A stretch of DNA of 64,000 nucleotides from CAJQHT01 sp038123275 (GTDB lineage Bacteria > Pseudomonadota > Alphaproteobacteria > Rickettsiales > UBA1997): positions 6,246 to 70,245 of the forward strand of contig JAYORG010000008.1 of the NCBI GenBank assembly GCA_038123275.1. The letters are read 5' to 3'. The translations under genes and the position numbers were made by a program. How positions within the stretch are numbered: the stretch's first letter is position 1; each line of letters begins with the position of its first letter. Of the stretch, positions 1 through 8,968 are shown one piece after another. The notes below the pieces were generated by a model that ran no database searches, was not told the DNA's origin, and was given only the letters and a program-made list of their open reading frames with translations.

Positions 1-1
1 C

Positions 2-1468
2 TTAAAATCAGAATGGTTTGGCAATATTCGTGGTGATTTATTGGCTGGAATGGTTGTGGCTCTAGCCTTAATTCCAGAAGCAATCGCCTTTTCTATTATT
101 GCTGGCGTTGACCCTAAGGTTGGTTTATATGCTTCATTTTCTATTGCTGTTATAATTGCTATTGTAGGTGGAAGGCCAGGCATGATATCAGCAGCAACAG
201 CTGCTATGGCGTTAGTTATGGTTACTTTAGTTAAAGAACATGGTCTAGAATATTTAATGGCAGCAACAATATTAACAGGAATAATACAAATTATAGCCGG
301 TTTTCTTAAGCTTGGATCTTTAATGCGTTTTGTATCAAAATCGGTAATGACGGGTTTTGTTAATTCTTTGGCAATTCTTATTTTTATGGCTCAATTACCA
401 GAATTTAGCGGTGCAGGATGGCAGGTATATGCTATGGTTATTACTGGTCTTGCTATTATTTATCTATTTCCATATGTTACTAAGGTAATTCCATCACCTT
501 TAGTGGCAATTATATCTTTAACAATATTTGCTATTTTTACGGGTTTAGATATCAGAACTGTCGGCGATTTAGGTGAGCTTCCTGATACTTTACCAGTATT
601 TTTAATTCCAGATATTCCCTTTAATTTTGAAACATTAAAAATTATCTTCCCTTACTCAGCTGCTTTAGCTTCGGTTGGTTTATTAGAGTCCTTAATGACA
701 GCAGTTATTATAGACGACCTAACCGACGCACCAAGTAAAAAAAATCAGGAATGTAAAGGGCAAGGTATTGCTAATGTTATAACTGGTTTTTTTGGTGGTA
801 TGGCTGGGTGTGCTATGATTGGTCAATCAGTCATTAATGTTAAATCAGGTGGTCGTGGTCGGCTTTCAACTTTTTTTGCGGGTAGTTTCTTATTATTCCT
901 AATTTTAGTTTTAAGTGACTGGGTTAGCCAAATTCCAATGGCAGCTTTAGTTGCTGTTATGATAATGGTATCAATAGGAACTTTTAACTGGTCTAGTATA
1001 AAAAATTTAAAAACTCATCCAAGAGCATCAAGTATTGTTATGATTACAACTGTTGTTGTAGTGCTACATACTCATGATTTAGCTCAAGGTGTATTTGCTG
1101 GAGTTTTAATGAGTGCGTTATTTTTTGCTAAAAAAGTGTCACGATTATTAACAGTTAAATCAACAATTCTTAAAGGTAATGAACATCGTAAATATAAAGT
1201 ATATGGGCAAGTTTTCTTTGCTTCTGCCGATAAATTTATAGATTCATTTGACTTTAAAGAAGTAATACAAGAAGCCACAATTGATTTAAAAGAGGCTCAT
1301 TTCTGGGATCTATCAGCAGTTGGTGCGCTAGATAAGGTAGTATTAAAGTTTCGTCGTGAAGGCACCAAAGTAGAAATTATTGGTCTTAATGAAGCAAGTG
1401 CAACAATAGTGGACAAGCTTGGTGTTTATGATAAGTTAGACGATGTAGAGATAATTCCAAAACATTAG
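2..1468 (+). CDS. SulP-family anion permease with C-terminal STAS domain (5' end outside window)
   Basis: The protein is a multi-pass inner-membrane transporter of the SulP family (sulfate, bicarbonate or other anions). The reading frame is open from base 2, upstream of the first possible start (TTG at 41), and those codons encode WFGNIRGDLLAG, a typical SulP N-terminal stretch, so the true start lies outside the window. Hydrophobic helices fill roughly the first 360 residues. They are followed by a STAS domain of about 90 residues, which ends at a TAG just before a palindrome. A universal stress protein gene follows about 210 bases downstream, a pairing I know from other proteobacteria. Substrate cannot be read from sequence; bicarbonate or sulfate are both possible. 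Confidence 0.85.
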   Translation, partial: LKSEWFGNIRGDLLAGMVVALALIPEAIAFSIIAGVDPKVGLYASFSIAVIIAIVGGRPGMISAATAAMALVMVTLVKEHGLEYLMAATILTGIIQIIAGFLKLGSLMRFVSKSVMTGFVNSLAILIFMAQLPEFSGAGWQVYAMVITGLAIIYLFPYVTKVIPSPLVAIISLTIFAIFTGLDIRTVGDLGELPDTLPVFLIPDIPFNFETLKIIFPYSAALASVGLLESLMTAVIIDDLTDAPSKKNQECKGQGIANVITGFFGGMAGCAMIGQSVINVKSGGRGRLSTFFAGSFLLFLILVLSDWVSQIPMAALVAVMIMVSIGTFNWSSIKNLKTHPRASSIVMITTVVVVLHTHDLAQGVFAGVLMSALFFAKKVSRLLTVKSTILKGNEHRKYKVYGQVFFASADKFIDSFDFKEVIQEATIDLKEAHFWDLSAVGALDKVVLKFRREGTKVEIIGLNEASATIVDKLGVYDKLDDVEIIPKH

Positions 1469-1470
1469 TT

Positions 1471-1567
1471 AACCCCAGTTATGCTTTTTTAACATCCTTA
1501 GATTTTTGTTAATTTTTGCTAAAAATTATCTCAAAATTAAGAATATTAAAAAAGCGTAACTGGGGTT
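1471..1567. repeat. 97-bp imperfect palindrome
   Basis: Arms of 21 bases (1471-1491 and 1547-1567, starting AACCCCAGTTA) are inverted copies with one mismatch. They enclose an AT-rich loop of about 55 bases. It lies right after the SulP stop codon, so it may act as a bidirectional terminator or be a non-autonomous mobile palindrome. No second copy was seen in this window. Confidence 0.7.
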
Positions 1568-1680
1568 AGTTAATTTTTGTAAAAAATTGCTTTTTTAATG
1601 TATAGTATTGTTGCTCTTAAGTAATTAATTATTTATTATCCAATATACTTATATTTTTATAACAAAAAAATAGATAAATC

Positions 1681-2538
1681 ATGGGTAAAATAATTGCATG
1701 CGTCGACGGATCTCACCACGCTTATAGCGTATGTGAATTAAGCTCTTGGGTAAATAAAAATACAAATCTTGATATTTCCTTATTACATGTTGCAATTCCA
1801 CATTGTGACGTTGCATCAAAAACTAATCTTAGTGGTTCAATTGGTCTTGATACTCAAAGTGATCTACTTCAAGAGTTAAGCAATGATGATGAAGCTCATG
1901 GCAAAATGGAGCAGCAAAAAGGGCAATCAATATTAAAACATGCTATCAAAGAACTTGCAGCTAACAACATAAAAAATGTTGAATCATTACATCGTCGCGG
2001 TTCTGTGGTTGAGACAATTCTAGAGCTAGAATCTCAAGCAGATTTAATTGTTATGGGTAGAAATGGCGAAGACACAGATAATTCATCTAGCAAAATTGGT
2101 TTAAATTTAGAGAAAGTAGCACGTCACGTTACTAAACCATTATTGGTTACCTCTATAAATTCTAAACCTATTAAAAATTTTGTAATTGCATATGATAGCA
2201 GTCAAAACTCTTCTAAAATAATAGAATATGTTGCTAATAATAAATTACTTAAAAATCTTAAATGCCATTTATTAACAATATCAGATGCTAATGAAAAGGT
2301 AGAGAAATCTCTACAAGAGGCGCAAAAGAAATTAGCCAAAGCAGGTTTTAAAGTTTCAGCCTCGCTAAAACAAGGCAAGTCAGTACATGAAGCAGTATCA
2401 AATTATATTAATGACAATGAAATAGACCTTCTTGTTATTGGTGCCTATTGTCATTCAAAAATACGTAGTCTAATTTTAGGAAGCACAACAACTGCATTAA
2501 TTAATAAAGCCAATATTCCTACTTTACTATTTCGTTAA
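1681..2538 (+). CDS. Universal stress protein, two tandem UspA domains
   Basis: This is a cytoplasmic nucleotide-binding stress protein with two Usp domains (about residues 1-157 and 165-285). Domain 1 opens with KIIACVDGS and carries GRNGEDTDN before its last strand. Domain 2 contains LLVIGAYCHSK and LILGSTTTALI, which resembles the G-x2-G-x9-G(S/T) ATP-binding loop. The length of 285 residues is normal for a double-domain Usp. The start ATG follows an A-rich leader with no clear Shine-Dalgarno. Its position downstream of the SulP gene suggests a linked role in anion homeostasis or stress, but the exact function is unknown. Confidence 0.85.
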   Translation: MGKIIACVDGSHHAYSVCELSSWVNKNTNLDISLLHVAIPHCDVASKTNLSGSIGLDTQSDLLQELSNDDEAHGKMEQQKGQSILKHAIKELAANNIKNVESLHRRGSVVETILELESQADLIVMGRNGEDTDNSSSKIGLNLEKVARHVTKPLLVTSINSKPIKNFVIAYDSSQNSSKIIEYVANNKLLKNLKCHLLTISDANEKVEKSLQEAQKKLAKAGFKVSASLKQGKSVHEAVSNYINDNEIDLLVIGAYCHSKIRSLILGSTTTALINKANIPTLLFR

Positions 2539-2557
2539 TAATAAATTTTAAAAAATC

Positions 2558-2878
2558 ATGAAAAAAGCAATATATATTATATTATTTACAGTCTTATTTA
2601 TCCCAACATTTAGTTTTGCTGAAACTGACGAATTAAAATCAAGAGAAAAACAAGAAATAGAGGCTATAAAAAATAAATATAAAAAATAAAGAGCAGTCAA
2701 AAAAGAGCAGCGCCAACAAGAAAAAGCCCAAAGAAAAGATCAAAGAGAATCTTTGCGCAATGAGTTTAAAGCCAGAAAAGAAGCACTGCGTAAAAAATGC
2801 AAACAAGAAATGGAAGCTTTACACGCTGAATTTGAAGCAAAAAGATCATCACTTAAAGGTAAATATCACCAGGAGTAG
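2558..2878 (+). pseudogene. Small secreted charged coiled-coil protein broken by an in-frame stop
   Basis: The ATG at 2558 starts a signal peptide (MKKAIYIILFTVLFIPTFSF, then A-E) followed by a Lys/Glu/Arg-rich helix. A TAA at 2687-2689 stops it after 43 residues. The same frame then continues for 62 more codons (QEKAQRKDQRE type sequence) to a TAG at 2876-2878 with the same composition, so the original product was probably a 106-residue periplasmic coiled-coil protein. It starts 20 bases after the usp stop and may have been cotranscribed. I do not recognise the family. Confidence 0.6.
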
Positions 2879-2989
2879 ATAATTTTAGGAGTTACGCAAG
2901 GGCAGTTGATTACCACTAAATGTATTTTACCTTTTGCATAAGTCTTAAATTTAAGTAGCTTTATTGGAGTTTTAATAGATTAATAATTA

Positions 2990-3341
2990 TTAAGAGATAA
3001 TTAATTTTAGATGCGATTTACAATTATTTTTGCAATCTGAACTACCAAAGCCATCAATCAAAATTTTACCATTGGTTTTTTGGTTTAATTCACATTCTCC
3101 AAGGTTAGATAATTTTACATCAAAAATTTTGGCATATTGGCTATTTAATAAATAATCAATATGCCAAAATAATCTTTTATTTTTTGCTTTATGACGTTTA
3201 ATTCTGGATTCAATATTTTTTTTTGGCAGATCCAGTATATATATAATTGCCTTTATAAAAGGTATATGTGCCTAATTTTCCCACTTCAATTTTCATATCT
3301 TTGCTCAAATTAATATATAATTGATAGGTTTTTAGCTCCAT
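2990..3341 (-). pseudogene. DUF123 / Uri-superfamily GIY-YIG-like protein, frameshifted
   Basis: On the minus strand an ATG at 3341 begins MELKTYQLYINLSKDMKIEV, followed by GKLGTYTFYKGNYIYTGSA. A run of nine A (3216-3224) then shifts the frame. Removing one A restores NIESRIKRH, LFWHIDYLL, GECELNQK and GFGSSDCKNNCKSHL, ending at a TAA at 2990. These are the conserved blocks of the DUF123 family (about 116 residues here, near full length). It is therefore an otherwise intact gene with a single-base insertion, either a recent pseudogene or a product rescued by poly(A) slippage. It sits where atpB might be expected upstream of atpE. Confidence 0.75.
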
Positions 3342-3459
3342 TTGACGCTTGCTTTTTAAATTATTCTTAATTAGTTTTATGACCAGTTTTTTGGTGTCCT
3401 TTTAAGATAGTTTTTCTTCTTAAGAATTCACCTCTTTTTAACCTTCAAATTAAAATAAA

Positions 3460-3684
3460 ATGGAATTAATCGCTTTAAAATATATTGGTGTTGGCTTACT
3501 AGGTGTTGGTATGGCTGGTGCTGCAGTTGCTATTGGAAATATCTTCGGTTCATTTTTTAATGCTATCGCTAGAAACCCATCTGCTAGTGAAAAAATTGAA
3601 AAATACATCTATATCGCTGTTGGTTTAGCAGAAGCTATGGGTATTTTCGCTGTGTTATTAGCCTTTTTGATATTATTTGGTTAG
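3460..3684 (+). CDS. atpE: ATP synthase F0 subunit c
   Basis: This 74-residue proteolipid forms the membrane rotor ring of the F1F0 ATP synthase. It has two transmembrane helices, a glycine-rich first helix (GVGLLGVGMAGAAVAIG), the polar loop ARNPSAS, and the proton-carrying Glu within GLAEAMGIFA in helix 2. Length and motifs are typical of alphaproteobacteria. Only 4 bases separate its stop from the next ATG, so it is cotranscribed with the b' and b genes. The usual upstream partner atpB is not present here; the preceding bases hold a DUF123 pseudogene instead. Confidence 0.97.
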   Translation: MELIALKYIGVGLLGVGMAGAAVAIGNIFGSFFNAIARNPSASEKIEKYIYIAVGLAEAMGIFAVLLAFLILFG

Positions 3685-3688
3685 GTAA

Positions 3689-4168
3689 ATGCCACAATTT
3701 GATTTTACAACATTCACAGAGCAGATATTTTGGCTCTTAATTTGTTTTGGTATCCTTTATTTTGCGGTTAGTAGAATAATAATTCCAAGAATAGCAGCTA
3801 TTCTTGAGGTTAGGGAAAACAAAATAAGTTCAGACCAAGGTTCTGCTTCTGTGCTTCAAGAAAAGATAGCAAAGGTTGAAGAAGATTCTAAAAAATTAAG
3901 AGAAAAATCTAGTAAAAACTATTTCAAATCAATTGAAAATACTTTAGAAAAATGCACCTTAGATAGAGAAAAGGCTTTTAATAAAGTTGCCGTCGAAATT
4001 GAAGAAATGACATCTAAATCAGAAAAAAAGATATCAGATACTATCAAAAAATCAAAATCAGACTATTCAAAAGTAGCCACTACTTTGGCTGATACAATAG
4101 TTAAAAAAATATTTAGTAAAGATTTAAAATTTAATAAGGAAATTAAAGTTCCTGTTAGTGAAAAATAA
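3689..4168 (+). CDS. atpX: ATP synthase F0 subunit b' (second b-type subunit)
   Basis: This is a stator-stalk subunit of ATP synthase. There is one N-terminal transmembrane helix (about residues 10-30, FWLLICFGILYFAVSRIII) followed by a long Lys/Glu-rich coiled coil to residue 159. It begins with the PQFDFTTFTEQIFW pattern usual in b' subunits of alphaproteobacteria and other lineages with heterodimeric b/b' stalks. It lies between atpE and atpF at operon spacing. Symbol usage varies (atpX, atpG or atpF2). Confidence 0.93.
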   Translation: MPQFDFTTFTEQIFWLLICFGILYFAVSRIIIPRIAAILEVRENKISSDQGSASVLQEKIAKVEEDSKKLREKSSKNYFKSIENTLEKCTLDREKAFNKVAVEIEEMTSKSEKKISDTIKKSKSDYSKVATTLADTIVKKIFSKDLKFNKEIKVPVSEK

Positions 4169-4179
4169 TTATTCAAGTT

Positions 4180-4665
4180 ATGTTACATGATCCAAAATTT
4201 TGGTTAGCAGTATCATTTGGTGTATTTGTACTTTTAATGTTTAAATATGCTTGGCCTTTTATTGCCAAAATGATTGATAATAAAGCTAGTCAAATCGCCA
4301 ATGATCTAAATGAGGCTGAAGCAATGAGAAAAAAAGCTGAAAAGCTATTAAAAGAGGCAGAAAAATATCATGATGAAAGCATTAAATATGCTGATCAATT
4401 AATTAAAGATGCTAAGGATGAGTCAGATAAGATAGTTAAGGACTATAAAAAAGCAGTTAAAAGTGACATTGATAAGAAGATCGCTGCAGCTGATGAAAGA
4501 ATAAAATCTCAAGAAGATAGAGTCGTTAGAGAAATTAAGGAGAAAATTATTGAATCAGCAATTGGCGCAATAGAAAATAATATCAATAATATTGCTGATG
4601 ATAAATCACTTAATGTTGTTGCTAAAAACTCAATTAGTCAAATTGGTAGTAAATTAGTTAACTAA
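4180..4665 (+). CDS. atpF: ATP synthase F0 subunit b
   Basis: This is the second peripheral-stalk subunit. A short N-terminal helix anchor (FWLAVSFGVFVLLMFKYAWP, about residues 7-26) precedes an extended charged coiled coil that binds F1 through the delta subunit. Its 161 residues match the family. It lies 11 bases after atpX and 10 bases before pheT, so pheT may be read from the same transcript. The F1 genes are not in the window. Confidence 0.95.
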   Translation: MLHDPKFWLAVSFGVFVLLMFKYAWPFIAKMIDNKASQIANDLNEAEAMRKKAEKLLKEAEKYHDESIKYADQLIKDAKDESDKIVKDYKKAVKSDIDKKIAAADERIKSQEDRVVREIKEKIIESAIGAIENNINNIADDKSLNVVAKNSISQIGSKLVN

Positions 4666-4675
4666 ATTATCTAAC

Positions 4676-7072
4676 ATGAAATTTACCTTATCTTGGCTTA
4701 AAGAATATCTAGACACCAATGCAGACGCAGATATCATTTGTCAAAAATTAACCGATATAGGTCTTGAAGTTGAAGAGGTTGTTAATGAAGCACAATCCTT
4801 AGAAATATTCAGCGTTGCTAAAATCATTAAAGCATCCCCACATGAAGATTCTGATAATCTACAAATTTGTGAAGTTGATGTTGGTCTTAAAGAAAATCTA
4901 CAAATAATTTGTGGTGCTAAAAATGCTAGAACTAATCTAAAAGTCATTTATGCCCCAATTGGATCTATCATTCCAACTAATAAAATGAAAATCAAAAAGT
5001 CTAAGATTAGAGGCGTGCAAAGTTATGGTATGCTTTGCTCTGCAGCAGAGCTTGGCCTTGGAGAAGATAGTGAAGGTATTGTAGAAATTGATAATAAGTT
5101 TGATATTGGCACTAAAATTACCCAAATTTATGATTGTGGTGATGTTGTAATTGATGTTAACATCACCCCTAATCGTGGTGATTGCCTAGGAGTTTATGGC
5201 ATTGCAAGAGACTTATCTAGTGCTGGTTTGGGCACATTAAAAGAGCCAAAAATAAATGACATTTCTGGTAACTTTACTTCTAAAATTAAGGTTAATATAG
5301 ATAAAGATGCTCAAAAATATTGCCCGTATTTTAGTGGCTATTACATTAAAAATATTACCAATAAAGAATCTCCAAAATGGTTAAAAGATAGATTAGAGGC
5401 AATAGGTGTTAACCCTATAAGTAGTGTTGTTGACATAACCAATTATGTTATGTACTCCTTAAACCAGCCAACTCATTCTTATGGGGCTGATAAAATAAAA
5501 GGTAACTTAACAGCTAGAATTGCTAAAAAAGGTGAGCAATTTACTTCTTTAAAAGATATTCAATATAATTTACAAGGTAGTGAATTATTAATATGTGACG
5601 ATGAAAAAATTGCTGGCTTAGCAGGGATAGTTGGTGGAGATGCTACGACTACTTTGCCAGATACTAAGGATATTTTCTTAGAAGCAGCTTTTTTTGAAAG
5701 TACAAATATTGCTAGAAGTGGTAGAAAATTAAAAATTTTATCTGATGCTCGCTATCGTTTTGAAAGAACTATAGATCTTAAAGGAGTTAAAAGAGGTTTG
5801 GATATGGCAGCAAACCTAATTTTAGAAATTTGTGGTGGTCAAATTAGCAATATTGTTGAAGCTGGAAGTAGAGATTTATCAGAAGATACAATTGATTTTG
5901 ATTTAGATAAAATCAAACAAGTTTTAAATGTACAAATTAAACCAGAAACAGTAGTAACAATTTTAACAAATCTTGGTTTTAATCCTAAAGATTTAGGAAA
6001 TAATAAATTACAAGTTACTGTTCCATCTTTTCGATCTGATATTAAAATACAGGAAGACCTAATAGAAGAAGTTATAAGAATTTATAGCTATAATAATATT
6101 AAGTCACAGCCTTTAGATAATATTAAATATCAACCAATTCAGCATAAATTTAATTTTAATGATTTGCGTTCAAAATTATGTAATTCTGGTCTTGATGAAA
6201 TTATTAGTTGGTCATTTATTGATTCTAACATTGCTAGTCATTTTACACAGATACAAGAAAAGCTAGTTATTTCTAATGCTATCAGCGAAGAGATGAATTA
6301 TATGAGACCTTCTTTAATTCCAGGTCTTATTAGTGCTTTGAAAAAGAATCAATCAAGAGGTTTTTCCAGCTTATCATTATTTGAAATTGGTAAAATATTC
6401 TTAAACAGTGATCTTGATGGCCAGATTGAATCAGTCAGTGCTTTAAGAGTTGGTAAAAATAAGAATAAGAACCACTACAAGGATGATAGAATTTTTGATG
6501 TAATGGACATTAAAAAAGATCTATTTATTGCCTTAGAGGCCTTAGGAGTTAATCCTAAGTCTGTACAAATTGTAGTAAATGATGTTGAATTACCTTCTTT
6601 TTATCACCCTTATAAATCAGCCTTAATAAAGATGGGTAAAAATATTATTGGTTATTTTGGAGAGCTTCATCCAATAATGAATAAGAGATTAGGTATAAAA
6701 GGAAAAATTAATATTTTTGAGTTATTTACTAATAAATTACCAATTAAGAAAGTTAAATCTTCAAAAAAAGCTTTTGTAAAATCTGATTTTCAAGTAGTAA
6801 ATCGTGATTTTGCTTTTATTTTAGATAAAGAAACTCAAATTGGTGACTTAATCAAATTGGTTAAAAATATAAATCAAGATTTAATAAATGAAGTAAGTAT
6901 TTTTGATGTTTATGAAGGAGATAATATTGAGAATAATAAAAAATCTATTGCCTTTAATATACAAATTGTTCCTAAGTTACAAACATTAACTTCTGGAGAA
7001 ATTGAAGAAATTAGCAATAATGTAATTGATGTTGTTACAAATAAATTAAAAGGAATATTACGAGATGGTTAA
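4676..7072 (+). CDS. pheT: Phenylalanine-tRNA ligase beta subunit
   Basis: Beta chain of the (alpha-beta)2 phenylalanyl-tRNA synthetase that charges tRNA-Phe in the cytoplasm. The order is the usual one for the 800-residue bacterial form: N-terminal MKFTLSWLKEYLD; tRNA-binding OB domain (about 40-150, with GAKNARTNLKV and GMLCSAAELGLGED); B3/B4 editing domain (about 210-380); B5 (about 400-470); a catalytic-like core; and a C-terminal FDX-ACB domain (about 705-798, VNRDFAFILD). The alpha-subunit gene pheS is not adjacent. A small gene overlaps its stop codon. Confidence 0.96.
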   Translation: MKFTLSWLKEYLDTNADADIICQKLTDIGLEVEEVVNEAQSLEIFSVAKIIKASPHEDSDNLQICEVDVGLKENLQIICGAKNARTNLKVIYAPIGSIIPTNKMKIKKSKIRGVQSYGMLCSAAELGLGEDSEGIVEIDNKFDIGTKITQIYDCGDVVIDVNITPNRGDCLGVYGIARDLSSAGLGTLKEPKINDISGNFTSKIKVNIDKDAQKYCPYFSGYYIKNITNKESPKWLKDRLEAIGVNPISSVVDITNYVMYSLNQPTHSYGADKIKGNLTARIAKKGEQFTSLKDIQYNLQGSELLICDDEKIAGLAGIVGGDATTTLPDTKDIFLEAAFFESTNIARSGRKLKILSDARYRFERTIDLKGVKRGLDMAANLILEICGGQISNIVEAGSRDLSEDTIDFDLDKIKQVLNVQIKPETVVTILTNLGFNPKDLGNNKLQVTVPSFRSDIKIQEDLIEEVIRIYSYNNIKSQPLDNIKYQPIQHKFNFNDLRSKLCNSGLDEIISWSFIDSNIASHFTQIQEKLVISNAISEEMNYMRPSLIPGLISALKKNQSRGFSSLSLFEIGKIFLNSDLDGQIESVSALRVGKNKNKNHYKDDRIFDVMDIKKDLFIALEALGVNPKSVQIVVNDVELPSFYHPYKSALIKMGKNIIGYFGELHPIMNKRLGIKGKINIFELFTNKLPIKKVKSSKKAFVKSDFQVVNRDFAFILDKETQIGDLIKLVKNINQDLINEVSIFDVYEGDNIENNKKSIAFNIQIVPKLQTLTSGEIEEISNNVIDVVTNKLKGILRDG

Positions 7073-7253
7073 AATTATTCAATATTTACGCAAATTTTTA
7101 GCAGCAATAGTTACAATAATACCATCGGTTAAAATTAATCCTGTTAATTATCCATTTTCTAAAGAGTTTAAGGCTCTAAATCAGGATTTTATTTCCATTG
7201 GAAATGACATTAAACACTCAATTAATAAAAATAATGAACAACAAAAGAAATAA
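7065..7253 (+). CDS. Small protein overlapping pheT stop, unknown
   Basis: This is a 62-residue ORF whose ATG overlaps the end of pheT by 8 bases (ATGGTTAA arrangement), suggesting translational coupling. It has a basic N-terminus and a hydrophobic segment (FLAAIVTIIPSV, about residues 11-22), then a polar tail. Its last 20 bases overlap the start of the downstream DUF2335 gene. The two overlaps are the main evidence that it is real. I do not recognise a family. Confidence 0.5.
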   Translation: MVKIIQYLRKFLAAIVTIIPSVKINPVNYPFSKEFKALNQDFISIGNDIKHSINKNNEQQKK

Positions 7254-7677
7254 TAGATCAAAACATCAAAATCCTTACAATATTTTACCTCCATCTAAAA
7301 TATTAGATGAATATGAGGATATTGCTCCAGGTAGTGTTGATAAACTATTAGAAATGGCAGCACAAGAACAAGAACATCGTCATGTTTGGCAAGAAGAGCA
7401 CCTTAAAGTTCATAGTAGAATTTATAAATGGGGTCAAATCTTTGCCTTTGCTTATAATATATTATTACTATTATTAATTGGAGTCTTAATTAAAGATGGT
7501 AATAGTGAATTAGCAGTTAAGTTATTTACTATTAATGCAGCTTTAATGACATTTGCTCTTTTATTAACATTTGTTGAAAGAAGAATTATGAATAGAAGAG
7601 CACCTAGAAGATTTAATAAAAATCAAGGACAAAAACATTCGGGCAATAGTAATCACAGCAATAAAAGAAAGCACTAA
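7234..7677 (+). CDS. DUF2335 family predicted membrane protein
   Basis: The sequence LPPSKILDEYEDIAPGSVDK followed by LLEMAAQEQEHRHVWQEEHL is the signature of DUF2335. It is followed by two hydrophobic helices (FAFAYNILLLLLIGVLI and LFTINAALMTFALLLTF) and a basic tail. The family has a conserved pattern but no assigned function and occurs in many host-associated and phage-related loci. I chose the ATG at 7234 (MNNKRNNRSK) over an upstream in-frame ATG at 7198, because the upstream codons lie deep inside the preceding small gene. The product is about 147 residues. Confidence 0.75.
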   Translation: MNNKRNNRSKHQNPYNILPPSKILDEYEDIAPGSVDKLLEMAAQEQEHRHVWQEEHLKVHSRIYKWGQIFAFAYNILLLLLIGVLIKDGNSELAVKLFTINAALMTFALLLTFVERRIMNRRAPRRFNKNQGQKHSGNSNHSNKRKH

Positions 7678-7750
7678 GCATTGTTAGCCAATTAATAACT
7701 CTACTAATAATTTGGCAGAGTTATTGGCTGGCTCTTACTTGTGCGACATA

Positions 7751-8104
7751 CTAAAATTCTTTAGTTAGAAATTTAATAACAATATCAAGCTTGTTTGAGA
7801 TTTCCTTTAGGGTTGATCTTTTATTCTCATCAACATCGTCTTTATGAAATTGGGCATATTCTAAAGATTGGGCTAAAGAAAAGGCTCCTATACTAGCAGC
7901 AGAACCTTTAAAAGAATGAGATGATAAATACCAGTCATTATTATTAGGATCACCTATGGAAGCTTCCATTTTTTTAAGGTCATTATTTGAGCTTTCAATA
8001 AAGATTTTTAATAAATCTCTTTCAAACTCAATGTCATTATCGGTGATATTTCTTAAAAATTTTAAATCTACTGGTGTTGTTAAATTCTTGTCTACTTTAA
8101 TCAT
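7751..8104 (-). CDS. Histidine-phosphotransfer (HPt) protein, copy 1
   Basis: This 117-residue single-domain HPt carries the phosphorelay motif SSHSFKGSAASIGA, with His63 as the expected phospho-acceptor and Lys66/Gly67 in the usual places. Such proteins shuttle phosphate between hybrid kinases and response regulators in the cytoplasm. No kinase or regulator gene is adjacent. A near-identical paralogue lies at 24734-25099 in the same orientation; the two differ mainly in the last third and bracket the NRPS island. The spacer to the PPTase gene (8105-8248) is AT-rich and probably holds its promoter. Confidence 0.88.
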   Translation of the reverse strand: MIKVDKNLTTPVDLKFLRNITDNDIEFERDLLKIFIESSNNDLKKMEASIGDPNNNDWYLSSHSFKGSAASIGAFSLAQSLEYAQFHKDDVDENKRSTLKEISNKLDIVIKFLTKEF

Positions 8105-8248
8105 AAAAAAACTAAGTTGCTAGTTAGTAAAAATATTGGTTAAACTTTGGTTAGAATGTGGTTAACTGTCAATCTAATTACATCTATGTATCATTTTTGC
8201 AAAAATAATGTATGATTTTAGACTAATAGATGAGTTCTTAAACGTTAT

Positions 8249-8956
8249 TTAGAATAGTAATTTACTATTTTTTGGAAATGTTAAAGAATAAATAAAATTA
8301 TTTTTTGGGTAGCTCTTAGTTTGATATTGTGTAAAGTTTTTATAAGTGGAGGTAAATTCTTTATTTTGATAATTTTCTATTGATGCAATTTCTATAACTG
8401 ATAGCGGTAAGGTAAAGCCAGTTTTTAGTATTTTTGCTAAGCTTTCTTTAGCACTCCAGCTTATAAAGTTAAAAATTTCCTGTGATGTTTTAGTATTGGA
8501 CAATAATCCAAGCTCATATTTTGTTAGTTGTTCCTCAATATTTTGGTTTTTAGACTTATCAATTATTTCAACATCAATAGCAGTTGGATGGTTTTCTTCA
8601 AAAACTATAGCACTTGCTATATTATTACTGTGAGCAATGGATGTTTGAATATTTTTTAGACTTTTATGACTAATAATAGGTTGTCCAAAAACACCATTTG
8701 ATATATTAATGTCAGATAATTTAGAGATATTATAAAGTTTAGATAATGCTTTTTTAGCTGCGTATCTGCCAAATAAAAAGCTACTTTTTCTTGTCAAAGA
8801 ATCAAAATTATTATATTTTTTATATTCTTCATTTGAGAAGATATATCCTAATTCGTCAGCTGCAATGTCATTATAATTGCTACAAATAAATAAATTAGCA
8901 TTATACTTCTTATTATCATCTCTTAAGAATTGAATATTTTTTTCTTCTTCATGCAT
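8249..8956 (-). CDS. 4'-phosphopantetheinyl transferase (Sfp/EntD-like)
   Basis: This enzyme transfers phosphopantetheine from CoA to the serine of carrier domains, here presumably Ser1053 and Ser2590 of the NRPS. The diagnostic motifs are AIDVEII (Asp128, Glu130, the magnesium-binding acidic pair) and WSAKESLAK (Trp167 to Lys175, with Lys170/Glu171). The length of 235 residues is usual for Sfp-type enzymes. It is the last gene of a tight minus-strand operon: NRPS, aminotransferase, MFS, PPTase, with gaps of 0, 16 and 12 bases. The central role in the island is inferred from this order. Confidence 0.9.
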   Translation of the reverse strand: MHEEEKNIQFLRDDNKKYNANLFICSNYNDIAADELGYIFSNEEYKKYNNFDSLTRKSSFLFGRYAAKKALSKLYNISKLSDINISNGVFGQPIISHKSLKNIQTSIAHSNNIASAIVFEENHPTAIDVEIIDKSKNQNIEEQLTKYELGLLSNTKTSQEIFNFISWSAKESLAKILKTGFTLPLSVIEIASIENYQNKEFTSTYKNFTQYQTKSYPKNNFIYSLTFPKNSKLLF

Positions 8957-8968
8957 ATTGAACCTTTT

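Noticed and set aside
7198..7233. Upstream ATG at 7198 as start of the DUF2335 gene
   Set aside because: It lies inside the overlapping small gene and adds 12 residues not seen in the family pattern; 7234 is the better start.
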